DNA of 64,000 bases from Rhizophlyctis rosea (taxonomy: Eukaryota; Chytridiomycota; Chytridiomycetes; Rhizophlyctidales; Rhizophlyctidaceae): the NCBI GenBank assembly GCA_027596075.1, contig JADGJC010000005.1, positions 62,001 through 126,000 on the forward strand, in the 5' to 3' direction. The notes beneath the pieces were generated by a model. That model worked only from the letters and a program-made list of their open reading frames with translations, was not told the origin of the DNA and made no database searches. Both the position numbers and the translations under genes were made by a program. Of this stretch, positions 10,779 through 22,240 are shown piece after piece; positions within the stretch are counted from its first letter, which is position 1; every line of letters starts with the position of its first letter.

Positions 10779-12889
10779 ATGGCTTCCGAAGTAAGTCAAA
10801 TTTGTCCACAGCAAAATATGCACGCACTCAACAATCCATTAATGTAATATGCCCTTTGGTGCAGGAGCAAACCTCAACTTCAACCTCAACCACCAGCGTC
10901 CCGGTTCCCACGCACGTCACTCCAGAACGTACCAGCCTCCTTACCCTACCCGTCGAACTGCAGGATCAAATCTTCGATCAGTTCTTCTTTATTGCCCACC
11001 CAAAGGACCTCCTCACATCCCGCCAAGTCTGCAAAGCGTTCAATAGTCGTACCAAGGCGGACGTTATCTCTCGATACCTCAAGAATGTTCAGCTGAACCT
11101 CGAATTCTGCGTTGACCTGAATCTTGAAGATGACTGTGGGGAATATCCCATGGTCATTCGCTCAGACATTGTCCCAAAATTGGAACGCTGCTGGAGGAAC
11201 CGTACCACGAAAGAGGAACGATGCAAAATCCTCCGACGCTTGACAGCCGAATCGGGTGAGCTGGATGAAATCGAGAAGAAAGCGAGGGCGGCGGGGAAAG
11301 ATGATGACGTAGCGATTGATTCGTACATCGATAGTCTCTCCATCGCTTGTGGCGAGATTTTGAATGATGACTATTGGCACATGCCCACGGAGGACGGATG
11401 GGAGGCCATTTGGGGCAAATGGGTGACTTCTCCTTCATATGCGAAGTCCGCCACGGTATCTCTGAGCTATCCATCCGACGCTTCAACGTCTCCCTTCAAA
11501 GCATCTTCAAACTGCTCCTCCGCGGTAGGGTCAAGAAGGACCAATCGGATGCGCAGATGCGGAAGGATCTAGAGCGACGAAAGATTGAAGAAAAGGCAAG
11601 GAAGGAGCGGGATGAAGCGCAGAAAAAGGCTTGGGAAGAGAGTATGAAAAGATATAAGGAACAGGAAGCCGAGAGGAAGGCTAAGCAGGAAGCGGAGGCA
11701 AAGGCCAGGAAGGCTAAGCAAGAAGCGGAGGCAATGGCTAGGAAAGAGAAGCAAGAAACGGACGCTAAGGCCAGGAAGGAGCGGGCGGAGCGGGCGGAAA
11801 CGAATGAGAGAGATTACCCCAAACCTTCGGAGTACCCTTACGACACCCTTCCCGGCGCACATCCACTGGTCGCAAACTACCTCGGTTGCAGAAATCTCTC
11901 CAAACAACTTTACTGGGCATCAACCAGTAAAATCTATGCGCGCAACGTGGGGCACATCCAATCGGTGAAGGCTATGATGCGAGCAGCTCACAACAAACAT
12001 CGATTGCAACCCCCACCAGAGATCAACCTTGAATGTCTTCCGGCTGACGCGGCAGAAGCAAAAGCCTTGCTGGATCGTCAGAGGGTTGGATTTATCACTT
12101 CGGTGCTTCTCAATGCCAGTGCGGCTTCCAAAATTAGCGGACGGGACAATATGAACACCACGATCGGGATGAACAACTTCTCTAACCAGCCGCCAATGAT
12201 GCATCCACCCCATCCTTTTCCCGGTCAACCATTTGCCTTTCCCGTTCGCCCGCAACCCTATGGACCTTATCCTTCACCCTTCGCCCTCAACTCATTGCCG
12301 GTCCTCACGCTTCAACAATACGCGCAACAGTTTTCCAATTCCCACGCTGTCCGTACAAAGCAAAACGCAAAGCGAGCCTATTCCGATGAAGAACGGGACT
12401 ATTCAGGCAAGCGCATAAAGAGAGGATGGTGAGGGAGGAAAGATGGGCGAGGGAGAGGGAGACGTGACGGTGAAACTGGAGAATGGAGGAGCTGGAAGCA
12501 GCAGTAAGGCTCCGGTGAAGGTCGAGGGTGCGGAGCGTCGGGATGAGAGGTGGGGCAGTGAGAGTGGTCGGAGACCGGAGAATCGGAGAGGGGATGGTAA
12601 TAGGAGGGTGGACGAATATGGGAGGGATAGTGACTGGTACCGAGATAGCTACAACGGGTATCGGAGCAGTCGACGAGATCGGTACAGTCGGGATCGGTCG
12701 CGTTCGCGCTCACCTGCGGAGCGGTACTCCTCCGGTCGTGACCGTTCGCGAGATAGGTATGGCGGGAGCAGCTCGCGAGATTGGTATGGGGATGATGGGT
12801 ATCGCTCTAGGGACAGGTCTCGTAGTCGGGATCGGTATGAGAGGAGAGATCACGAGCGGTCCAGGGATAGGGGATACCGGCGGCGTTAG
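10779..12889 (+). CDS. F-box protein with coiled coil and C-terminal RS region
   Basis: Proposed exons are 10779-10790, 10865-11422, 11467-12428 and 12505-12889 (638 residues). Residues 30-70 form an F-box (LLTLPVELQDQIFDQF...VCKAF), which would recruit Skp1 and an SCF ubiquitin ligase. The middle holds a long Lys/Glu/Ala coiled coil (KQEAEAKARKAKQEAEAM and similar) and a Pro/Phe-rich stretch. The end is an RS/RD-rich domain typical of splicing-linked nuclear proteins. Two points are uncertain. The frame changes near 11423-11466, which a 44-nt intron (GTGACT to GAG) fixes in phase, but a frameshift would look the same. The RS part is joined by a 76-nt GTGAGG to CAG intron at 12429-12504; if that intron is unused the protein stops at 12432 and the RS frame from 12443 is a separate 148-residue protein. 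Confidence 0.6.
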
Positions 12890-13249
12890 GCGGGTCGCAC
12901 TTGTGTTGATAAGACGTAGCATGGTCCCAGAAGTGTATTGCAATTTGCTAGTTGACATTCAATATCGACGTTCCGGTGACGGTACCGGGGTAAAAACCAT
13001 GATGGTCACACTTGTTGCAGAGGGACACATTATACCTGGTCTTGGTCAAGCTCATCATGCACTTGGAGGTTTAGACGCCATCTGGCAGTTTCGAAGTACT
13101 TCATGTGTTTGTATCTGTTCCTCTATTACTATACAAAGCCTCGATGCAGGTTTGGATGACAGGGTCTTGTGCTCCTTCTCTTGCCTAACATATCACCTTG
13201 CATGCATTGACTGGTATCCTACGGGTAATCTCACAACAATTAAGCGAAT

Positions 13250-14088
13250 CTACCATTTGCCTAACCTACGACCCAAGACGGTTGCAGCAACAGCACAACT
13301 AAGCCCAGCAACGAATCCAAGACTAGCTTCCTTCCCTCCGCGTGTTCTCCATGTGTAGCTAGCCCAGTCATAAAACCGACTCAGACCACCCAAATCTGCC
13401 ACATCCGCAACCGCATCCAACCCACGCAGTCCGTCAAGACTGCGCTTGTTCTTCAGTTTGCGGTATGCATCCATCCCTTCGTACTTGTGTACTTTGACGT
13501 CCAAAGGCACACCGGACTCGTCGGCTTCCTCCAGCTTTTTGCTCCATTCCACGAGTTTCATTCTGTCCTCCACATACTGGAATATGGGCACACTCCATCC
13601 ACATGCGGTTGTCACTTTGTTGATCGCAACGGATATGACGGCGCGGGTACCAGGCATGCGGTCGGCGGTGGGTGGGATGAAATCAGCATATGATGGAGAG
13701 TCAGGTTCATGGACGGTAGCGACGCCGTAGATGCGCAAAATCAGGGGTGCTGCATGCGATAGTTCCACGAACATGATTGTGATCCTCGATGTTGCCCGTA
13801 AATGAGCGATGGTTTCTACACCTGTTGATAGAATGCGTTGTGTCAAAAAGGGGATGCTCAAGCATAAGCATAGCTATTGATGGAATGAGACTTACCTGAC
13901 CCCGTCATATCGACATACCAGCACGAGAGACCATCATCGGATACATTGAAAGTCGCGTCTGCTAGACCTTTGGGACTCACGTTGACCTTGCCGCGACCGT
14001 CCGGGGGAGATGTTGCAACGAAGAACAGCTTTTGTTTACGTATCCATTCTACTTGTGTAGGTGTGACTGCATCAAACTGGGCTCCCAT
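13250..14088 (-). CDS. Pyridoxamine 5'-phosphate oxidase-like FMN-binding protein
   Basis: Two exons (13896-14088 and 13250-13821) give 254 residues. The N-terminal half has the split-barrel PNPOx-like pattern: a helix, FFVATSPPDGRGKVNVSPKG, then WYVDMTGSGVETIAHLRATS and ITIMFVELSHAAPLILRIYG. Such proteins bind FMN or F420-type cofactors. This subgroup, common in fungi, has no firmly known substrate and should not be called a vitamin B6 oxidase without a test. The second half has a charged segment (KLVEWSKKLEEADESG) and a C-terminal Ala/Gly-rich hydrophobic stretch (ASLGFVAGLSCAVAATVLG) that could be a membrane anchor. It is head to head with the CIA30 gene, 285 bp between starts, sharing a CACGTGGCG element. 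Confidence 0.8.
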
Positions 14089-14222
14089 GTTTGCTGTTAT
14101 GTCAATGGTACGATCGCAGAGGGAGGAAGGGAGGGGTTTAACACCTTTGTGCCTTTTTATAGGCCCAGAACCACGATGGGGGCACAGAGTTTATGTGGCT
14201 TAGCGTGTTTGTGCCTCCGTCC

Positions 14223-14231
14223 CACGTGGCG
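14223..14231. promoter_or_regulatory. CACGTGGCG element in shared promoter
   Basis: An E-box-like CACGTGGCG stands in the 285-bp space between the PNPOx-like gene and the CIA30 gene, directly followed by CGGCGGGCCAAT, which includes a CCAAT core. The same or a similar element recurs in other head-to-head promoters of this window. Its role is inferred from position only. Confidence 0.35.
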
Positions 14232-14373
14232 CGGCGGGCCAATAATTGTTTACTGAGTCAAGGAATCTCATCCATCTCCCCCCCCATAGTTCTTCCTTGA
14301 GCAATGTCTGGATCACGGTGAAACCTACACTATTGTAACGTAAGAATATATATAGAATAACTTATTGACTGAT

Positions 14374-15728
14374 ATGTCTGGGGCGAGACTGCAAGAGTCG
14401 GTGCGGGTGGTAACGTCATATTTTCGGCGATCTTGGGACTATGTAAAGAACGAGAGCATTGCTGGTAAGTGAGCTCGCAGGGTGATCGATATACTTAGTT
14501 CACTGACATCACCGCAAAATGCAGGTGTACAATGGGATAATGGATGGAAGAAGGAGATGCCGATGTTTGACTTTACGGAGGTGGAAAAGCTGGAGGACTG
14601 GATTGTGGGGTCGGACGCAGATATTGGAGGTGTGTGTTTTTGGGTGTTCTTTTTTCGGTCCGGACGTCAAACAATAACATATATCATTGCATTCAGGGCT
14701 ATCTGAGGCATATTGGGGTTTCACGCCAGAAAACACCGGTACGGGTGTGCTCGCCAATGATTTTTCAAAGATGTAGCTGATAGCTTCCAAATCGAACAGC
14801 GCTATTTTGGGGAAATATTAGTACTGAAATTCCAGCTGGAGTAAAACTGGAGAGAAGTGGATATGCAGGAATACGATCAAAGGTGAGAAGCGACAGAAAT
14901 CCGTTCATGCAAGCATGTGCAGGAGCGAGCATCATCATTACATCCGTTTTCCCGTCATCAGGAGCGACCTCGGACCCTATTCCACAGACCACGATTTGAC
15001 ACAAGTTATTTCCGTTACCTTGCCATTCGCGCTCGAGGAGATACCCGGCAATGGTTCGTCAACCTGCAAACAGAAACCATCTTCCCCTCCTACCTTTGGC
15101 AACATCGTCTTTACTTTCAAAATCCGGGAGAATGGGAGACCGTCTTGGTATGTTCAATGGTCTGATGTGTATCATGTGACTCCTGCAGGGAAGAGCTGAT
15201 ATAGTGACCATCTCACAGGTTCCCTTCCGCGATTTCGTGCTAACAGCTCACGGTTTCGTACAACAACGGCAACTCGTCATGAACCGCACAAAAGTAAAAA
15301 CTGTTGGATTTTCGATAGTACGGCAACCTGGTCCCTTCCAACTAGAAATTGATTGGATTAAGGCTGTCAACACGCCACGGACACTTGGGGATCACGATCT
15401 GCTGGGAGCCGGAGAGTATATGGATCAGGATGGGAAACTCAAGAAGCTAAAACCGGGGGAGGACTTGCGGGACGCTTTGGGCACAAGAGTAAAGATCTTT
15501 ACTCCAGGGCAGATAGCGACATTCAATACGGTTAAGAAGAGTTTGGGCTTGGGCAAGAAGGGAGCGAGCGTGGCGCCAGCAGAAAAGAACATAGCATCAG
15601 GAGGAGAGGGGACGGAAGGGGCACGAAAAGTCCTTGACTCTTTGAACGAGGGGGCGAAAGGGGCACCGAGAATATTGAGACCGGGAGAAGAGTCTGAGCG
15701 GGATCCACCGAAAATACTAAGACCTTGA
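14374..15728 (+). CDS. Complex I intermediate-associated protein 30 (NDUFAF1 family)
   Basis: Six exons in phase: 14374-14464, 14525-14629, 14697-14738, 14800-14882, 14962-15147, 15219-15728, giving 338 residues. Family blocks appear in order: FDFTEVEKLEDW, ALFWGNISTEIP, RSGYAGIRSK, YLAIRARGDTRQWFVNLQTE, VPFRDFVLTAHG, and the most typical block, VGFSIVRQPGPFQLEIDWI. CIA30 proteins help assemble the membrane arm of mitochondrial NADH dehydrogenase. The last 100 residues are a less conserved extension with Gly, Lys and Pro and two similar segments around ILRPGEESERDPPKILRP. No strong mitochondrial presequence is obvious beyond a basic first exon. Its presence implies that this organism keeps complex I. 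Confidence 0.9.
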
Positions 15729-15833
15729 TACCCTCCCGAACACGTACTCCGTTTTTGAGTCGGCACTGAGACTGCAGTCATGGCACGGTATATTTCTAGA
15801 ATAATGCGTCAACTATCTACAAAAGGGTGTGCA

Positions 15834-16951
15834 TTACACCCTGTTCAACTCTGCCAAAACAGCGTCAACGCTTCTCTGTGTCTCCACTCTCCTACTTTCC
15901 AACAGCTGCCTCTCCGCCTTCAACTTCCCCAACAACTCCGCTGGTCCATCTTCCCCTCCAAAAGTCCCCACCTTCGGTGCAGCATCGCCCAATGTGCGCA
16001 GCTTATCCCTCAACTGAGCAACCTCGTCCCGCAAAGCCGCCAGCTGTCGCCTTTTGTAATCCGCCAACCCTTGGATCTCCTCCATTGCTGTTTGCAACTC
16101 CCCCGCTCGTTCCTCTGCTAACTCCTTCTCCTTCTGTGCTGTGCGTAGTTCTACCGCAAGTGCTTCGAGCTCTTGTTGGAGCTCTTTGGCATCTTTGGTT
16201 GCGCTGGCGCCAAGGTCGCGGATGTTACCGGATGTGGAACGGGTGAATGGGCGGGATGCGGTGGTTTTTGTTGGCTGATAATGTTGATGTGAGGATCAGC
16301 CTTTTTAGACCTGCCTACCGGCCGAATCAGCAAATTATTACCTCTTTCAGGAACTCTTCTTTGATGTTGAGTGGGATTCCAATGGGCAATGATTTACCCT
16401 TCCGACGGGTGTTGAGAATGTGCATGAAGTAAACAAACTGCTCCTTGTTGATGGCTTCAGCGAACCGGATGTTTACGACCTGCCTTAACGTGGTCGATGC
16501 AGTTGACCGCAAAATGGTCAAGAGGGTGCTCGAATGAGGTTACACCGGGGAAGAAGGTCCAATTTCCACCCACCATATTTGCAAAAATTCTTCCATCTGG
16601 AGGCGGGAGACTTGAAAAAGCGGCTCAAGCTGATTGACTTTTTACAAAGGCGCGCATTGTAAGCAATTCAGGCGATTGATGTGTAACGCCAGACCTCCCA
16701 AATACTTACGAGCAACTTCGTCTTCATCTTTGCTATATTTTGAGAACTGCGTCTCTGCAGAAGGGCGCAGACTCCCGTCAGTCAAAGACCCATTGACATA
16801 TTTCATGAAATTCACGTTGAAGATAACATTACCGTATGAAAATCTGTCAGATGGACTGATGTACCAATCGAAGTCGGCCTACAGTGTTGAGTGAACGTCA
16901 GTTGTGTAGGGCAAGGAGGTACACTGGACGAGGCCATACGTCTGAAGCCAT
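15834..16951 (-). CDS. END3-like endocytic adaptor, apparently without the first EH domain
   Basis: From the ATG at 16951 the exons join in phase: a 9-residue first exon, DFDWYISPSDRFSY, then ETQFSKYSKDEDEVA, then LEPLFQVSRLQMEEFLQIW, then NKEQFVYFMHILNTRRKG, then a long C-terminal coiled coil ending in VLAELNRV (about 255 residues in all). The DWY-x-SP motif, the EF-hand-like second domain with FVYFMHILN, and the coiled-coil end match END3, which works with Pan1 and Sla1 at actin patches during endocytosis. Yeast END3 has an EH domain before the DWY-SP motif; I do not find it upstream, where only 355 bp separate this start from TAF9. Either it is lost or its exons are too diverged to see by eye. 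The 5' end is the weak part of this model. Confidence 0.65.
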
Positions 16952-17306
16952 TTCCGTTGGGGCAAGATAAGTCTAAGAGTGGATAGGTAGGGAGATGAGA
17001 AGAGGAGTACACTTCGCAGAAGTTTCTGTCCCGAGAGAAGCCGCGTGAAAGTAGTTTCGTGTATGAAGCAGGTATCAAGGAATGTTGGTGGAGAAGATGG
17101 AAGTTGGCAAAGGAGGAAGGCGAGCTTTCGTCACCTCCGTTGGCCCAGCCTGGGCTCCTGGGCCGCGTGGTCGCATGCACCAGCGCGCCAGAGGCCAGCG
17201 CAGCACCTTGCGACCCACACCCGTGAAAGTTTTGAACAACTTCCTCTGCACCCTTTCTCTCGATTTAACATCCCAGATCTGCCATATCCAATAAAGCTAC
17301 CTCACT

Positions 17307-18274
17307 ATGACCGTCCCACCTGCACTCCCAAGCAATACGCTTGCTCCTCCCCCAGCAGGCCCTTCAGGCTCCGCGGGCCAAACACCAGCAACTTCCGCAG
17401 CAGCGCGTCCACCCACCACAAACACTACCGACCTCTTCGCCGCAGCAGGTCGACAAGATCCCACTCACATGCCACGTGACGCAAAGCTAGTATCGCTGAT
17501 CCTGCAAAGTATGGGTGTGGAGGATTATGAGCCGAGAGTTGTGCCTCAATTGTTGGAATTCATTCATCGTGAGTATGGTTGCAGGGTGTTGTGGGAAAGG
17601 TAGACGTTAACGTCTGGTTCGGTTGTTAATAGGGTACGTTCTGGACATACTCGGCGACGCACAACTATTCGCGGACCATGCGAATCATAAGGAGCTCGAT
17701 CTGGATGACATTCGCTTGGCGGTCGAAGGACGTGTTGAACACTCGTTCACATCCCCGCCTGGCAGAGACGTGAGTTTCAATTCCAGGCTATTTGTGAACC
17801 AAAGGTCCGGAGAACCTGCAAAGCAAGAACTCATCATCCTCTTGATTCTTTAGCTTCTGATGGAAGTGGCAAAGGAGGCGAACCAAACAGTGCTGCCACC
17901 AATATCTGAAAAGTACGGACTGCGTCTCCCGAAAGAGCAGTATCTGCTGACACAACAAAATTTCAGCATTCTGCCCAAGGTATCTACCATTTGCATGAAG
18001 AATGATACAACGCCACCTGTGTAACTGTACTGACATATTTGTCTGATAGAAGGTTCAAGGTCGGGGGACTACCAACCCGGGACCCTCCATGACTCCACCA
18101 TCTGTTACTTACAAATCAACGACTGGAACACCGATGCCTTCCGGTCCGTCAACGCCGGCTCGCATTCCCGCCGTTCAGGTCGAACCTACGTTCAGCTCAA
18201 CTAGCGTGGGAGTGGTCCCAACTGCGAGCAAGGCGCGGAGCGATATGGATGAAGATTACGACATGGACCAGTGA
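17307..18274 (+). CDS. TAF9: Transcription initiation factor TFIID/SAGA subunit TAF9
   Basis: Four exons (17307-17568, 17633-17769, 17854-17979, 18050-18274) give 249 residues. After a Pro/Ala/Thr-rich start comes the histone-fold: MPRDAKLVSLILQSMGVEDY, RYVLDILGDAQLFADHA, and LDLDDIRLAVEGRVEHSFTS. It continues with the conserved PPGRDLLMEVAKEANQT and LPPISEKYGLRLPKEQYLLT. TAF9 pairs with TAF6 in TFIID and also serves in SAGA. The C-terminus is low-complexity and ends in an acidic DMDEDYDMDQ. Head to head with the END3-like gene. Confidence 0.93.
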
Positions 18275-18380
18275 TCAAGCGATGCAAGCCTTCAATCTGT
18301 ACAAATTGCCCTAATTTACCAATGTAAATATGTACAAAATAATATCTGCGGTATAACTAGCTATCTACATAATCTCGAAC

Positions 18381-20369
18381 TTAGCAATACGTGGAGTACG
18401 CATCTACGGCATCCGACAGAATATCAAAGCACTCGTCAAACATGAAAGGCATGTCATCTCCCACGTAGCGCTTGTAATGATGTATGTAAGCACCGGCATC
18501 GTACATTGCCCGAGCCTTACGCAGAACGGTTTCAAGATAAGGCACCGCCGCGTTGTCATTATGCATCAACGTCAGCGCTCGCGATGGGGATTTGTGATTG
18601 AGTGCTGGATGATGTGATTACTATGATGAGATTGAAATCCCAGAAGCATGATTGTTTCGCTAGTCTCCCCCTTACCGTACAACCAGGACGCTCGTACACC
18701 CAAAGGACTCACGCTCCGTGTTACGCCCAGTCTTTCCATTAGCTTGGATTCAAGTCCGTCCAAGCGATCCCAGAATTCAGGACCTTGAACGCCTCGAGCT
18801 TGCAATCGCGCAGTGAGAGATCTAATGGAGTGACTTTAGCAACATACGTGGATGAGCATCCTGACAACTTAATTTATCACCTCCGTTTCAATCCAACCGG
18901 TATGGTGGGCATGTTGCGCAGCATAGAGGTCACCAAATCAGCCCATCCGGTCGCCACGGCCGCACTGAAGGAGAGACGGTATCAGATCCTTTCGTGAACG
19001 ATAGAGCCATGCGATTATCACCTGCGTTGTTGGCCAGCTGCTTGATATATCAGTGCAGATGACGTGAGCGATAGTACTTTGCACGTTGGTATGGGAGTTA
19101 GCTGCTGGACGATATCCCATCCGTTGAATGGAACTGGTTTACTAAACAAATGGAAATGGGTCAGAAGAGTTTCACACGCGGATGGTGATGAAGCATACTC
19201 ATAAAATGTAGCGCCGCTACTTGTGATGGGCGTCGTAGGGAGCATCATTCCGCTCAGACAAGACGCTATGTATTCATTCAGTTCGAAGAGCGTGACTTTA
19301 TCTGATTTTGGGGCTATTTACAGGGATCAGCCCCATGCATCAGTTGAGCAGTTTGACATTGGAACTTACCATTGCCTGCAAAGAGCCCTCGTTGCCGCTG
19401 CAAGCAAGTCATCACTGAGTCATTGGAGAATAACACGATGCAATCAGAGTGCCTTCATCTTCATGTTAGATGGTGTTACGAACGTCTATCTACAATTCGA
19501 ACTCATACCGATGCATCCAACCGAGCGAAAGTAGGGAATTGTAATGCTGCAGGGTGGTTTCTCCGGAAGCGAATGGCGCCACGCTTTGGGAATGAGATGG
19601 TAAATAGATCCTATGGCTTGACCGCCTGTCGGACTTCCAACACTCACGCGCAGTTCATCATGTAACCTTTCGGATAGCTATCACGAAGGTCTTCCGCTAG
19701 CCTATCGTTCTCTCCGTCAATACAACGACATTCTCCTCTATGTTTCAATGGCAAGCTGGTCCGACCTGGAGCTCAAACCAGAACCCGTTCCTCCAGCGAT
19801 GCTACACGGGATGTCAAAACACCGAGGAAAGACATCAGCAAACGAATGCTCACGCACCTATGAAGCAACATGAAGCCATCGCAATGCCCGGCTTCCTCCG
19901 TTTCACGTCTGCAGGCCTCAAGGACGGCTTCTATACGTGACACCTCGGAATATCCATATGCCCAGTTGTTTCCTCTTCCAGAGCGATCGAATTCGACGTA
20001 GCGGGGGCGGGGTAACACTGATGGTTTTGCCTGTTGGCGGGACGCCCAAGTCTAAGATGTTCATTAGCATGATATAAGAGTTTGAATATCCGATCCCTAC
20101 AAAGTACCTTGCGCTCTGTATCCACCACAACCTGACGGAATTGGTTCAATGGATACGTAGCACGTTCACTGGAGACATTCCTGGTTGGGAACAGTTGGTT
20201 GACGTCGGGAATAAGCTCCTTGCAAGTGATCTTACTCTTTCTCGAGCTGTTCAAATAGTGACTGCCCAACTTGTAGGCCGCACTTGATAAAGCAATCATG
20301 TCAGTTCCACGCTTTCGCGCGTCGCGTCAGCAGAAGACTACGTACTTGGCCCACTTGCAGCAAGATCAT
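18381..20369 (-). CDS. TUBD1: Delta-tubulin
   Basis: About twelve short exons could be joined in frame from MILLQVGQ at 20369. Tubulin landmarks: the N-terminal nucleotide loop VGQCGLQVGQSLFEQL, the delta-type GRGNNWAYGYSE, the GTP-binding signature AGGTGSGL, then DLRDSYPKGYMMNC, FASGETTLQHYNSLLSL, DCIVLFSNDSVM and a C-terminal AMYDAGAYIHHYKRY. GNNWAYGY and the insert lengths fit delta rather than alpha, beta or gamma. Delta-tubulin is needed for normal basal-body triplet microtubules and is kept mainly by organisms with flagella. The model has no stop codon left once introns of 47-70 bp are removed, so I regard the gene as intact. It supports a flagellated fungus together with the SPATA17-like gene. 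Confidence 0.88.
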
Positions 20370-20848
20370 GAGAGTCGTAAACAAACATGGACGTGTCGGC
20401 CACTGGAGTGGCAGGTGCTTTGTCGCCTGAATGACTTTCCAGAATGCCTGCCCGTCCGATACAGAGAGTGAATATTGGGCTAGAGAGGTGCAGATCTACG
20501 TGAGAACTCCGTGCTGAAAGCTTCCTGTTGGCAAAAGAACGACGGATGGGCGGATGAGATGGGCAAAAGAACTTCCTTCAAAGGGGCCGCCTCAACGCGC
20601 AGTAAAAAGTGCAACACCGAATCAAGCACAGTCATGTAAAGTGTGGCAAAGTCATAATAATGTGGCTTAAAATCTCTGATTGCCCTTTCTGGTGTGGATT
20701 GACTACTTGTGGCTGGTCAATAAATTGGTGTGCAGCAGTTTGGCTTCTTCAGTTTTCTTGACCCCCAATTTCTTTCAACCTTCCAATTCTCTCAGATAAA
20801 CAAAACAAGTTCATGTCGGATAGGGTGACCTCTATGTACTGATCCGAA

Positions 20849-21099
20849 GTCTGGTCCGGACTGGGTGTGCGAACGGTATATTGCCTGCACTCAGGAAGGT
20901 GGTCCAATTAAATTGGTTGGCCGAGCCCGCAAGGGTATCAGATGGAAGTGAAAGGCAGCAAGGACCTGGGTTCTTCCCGCTACACTGTCATGTAAAGTCT
21001 GGTCTGGACTGAGTACACTAAGGTATATTGCCTGTACTCAAGAAGGTGGTCCAAGTAGATTGCTTGGCCGAGCCCGCAAGGGTATCAGACGGAAATGAC
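20849..21099 (+). repeat. Two diverged direct repeats, about 103 bp each, carrying a tRNA-like 5' part
   Basis: Copy one is about 20849-20951 and copy two about 20997-21099, a period near 148 bp. Both run from GTCTGGTC(C/T)GGACTG through GGTATATTGCCTG to TTGGCCGAGCCCGCAAGG and ATCAGA, with scattered substitutions. The GGTCCAA and TGGCCGAG blocks look like the acceptor strand and A-box region of a leucine/serine-type tRNA, but with extra bases between them. Confidence 0.6.
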
Positions 21100-21119
21100 G
21101 CGGCGGTGAGGGAACACCC

Positions 21120-21192
21120 TAGGCCGGTGCGTAAGGGGTTTGTCGTCGGCAAATCTCAACCGCAAGTGGGTTCGACTCCCACCATGGACCAT
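21120..21192 (+). other. tRNA-like 3' half (B-box, T-arm, acceptor strand)
   Basis: GTGGG TTCGACT CCCAC forms a perfect T-arm including a B-box (GGTTCGACTCC), followed by CATGGACCA, whose acceptor strand can pair with GGTCCAA about 130 bp upstream in the second repeat copy. The matching 5' half is too far away and too altered for a normal tRNA, so it is probably a decayed tRNA or a tRNA-derived short repeat. An intron-bearing type II tRNA is less likely. Confidence 0.4.
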
Positions 21193-22240
21193 AAAAAATA
21201 ATTGTGTGTTGTGTCTGTGTAATGTTGCTTCGAACGATGTTCTGACTATCAAATACACTGGAGTGCTTCGGGATAGATGCCTCGTTCTGCAGTCGAGTGT
21301 ACGAAGCTGCCTGTTTTAGTGTGATTCTTTCTTGTTTCATCCTTTACTCCATCTTCATTCATCCTACTTGTTTCGCGAGTAATATCAGAGTGGCCCTCTG
21401 GTGATGTTCTTTCCCTCTACCTATTTTCTCACTTGTTCTGCACTTTTGTGGAAGTTTTGACCTTACTCATTTTTGATATGGAACACAATAGAAAGGCTTC
21501 GGGGCACAAGTAGTCAACATTTGTCTCGCTAGAGCAATGGTCTTCTCCCCCAGACTCCTCGTGAAGTATTGAGGTTGCGATTCCCTTTCATGGTTAACAT
21601 GGAAAATGCAGCATGGGCGCACGTTTTGCCGGTCCTGTCGTGCATTGCTAGAACAACTCAATCGGGATCACTGAACTTTCACAAGACCTCGTCTGGTTGC
21701 ACTCTAGTGTTTCATTCGCATGCAATCAACAATCCCATCTATCATACCGTCGTCGCTTCTTACAATTTGACGTTGTTCTCTCAGCCCTCTGCACTGGTGG
21801 TAACATCAACAGAAGAATGCTGCCGTGCTAGCCGTGCTATCCGGCAATTGTATCGCCCACATGTAACAGTATGATTAGTATGGAAGCAAGAGCAACGACA
21901 CAATAAGACGAAATGGCAGTTCTTCACATGAATATGAGGGATCGATTAGCCAGCGAGATGCTGCTGCTTGCACTGCATTATGGCACTGGAAGTATCTGTC
22001 ATGGTGTCTGTTACAATCTTCAAAACCCAGCTCCCTTCCCAGGCATGACGGCAACGGATCTATTGATACTATCCGCACCGTCGACGCAGGTTTATCAGCC
22101 CCTTCCAATCCTTCCAATCGCCTATTTCGCACGTATCCTGCAAATGGCTACTTCGCAAACGACACAGTGTTGAGAGATGATTTGTACAATACACAGTTGC
22201 TTCTTCCGTGAGCGATCCCCGGAACCTACACATTCCCGGC

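Larger units (their letters stand above)
20370..22240. other. Gene-poor stretch with repeat and tRNA-like sequence
   Basis: Nearly 1.9 kb without a credible protein gene between delta-tubulin and SmD3. It holds the two-copy repeat at 20849-21099 and the tRNA-like 3' segment near 21120-21190, described separately. The rest (21190-22240) shows only short unlinked frames. Confidence 0.6.
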
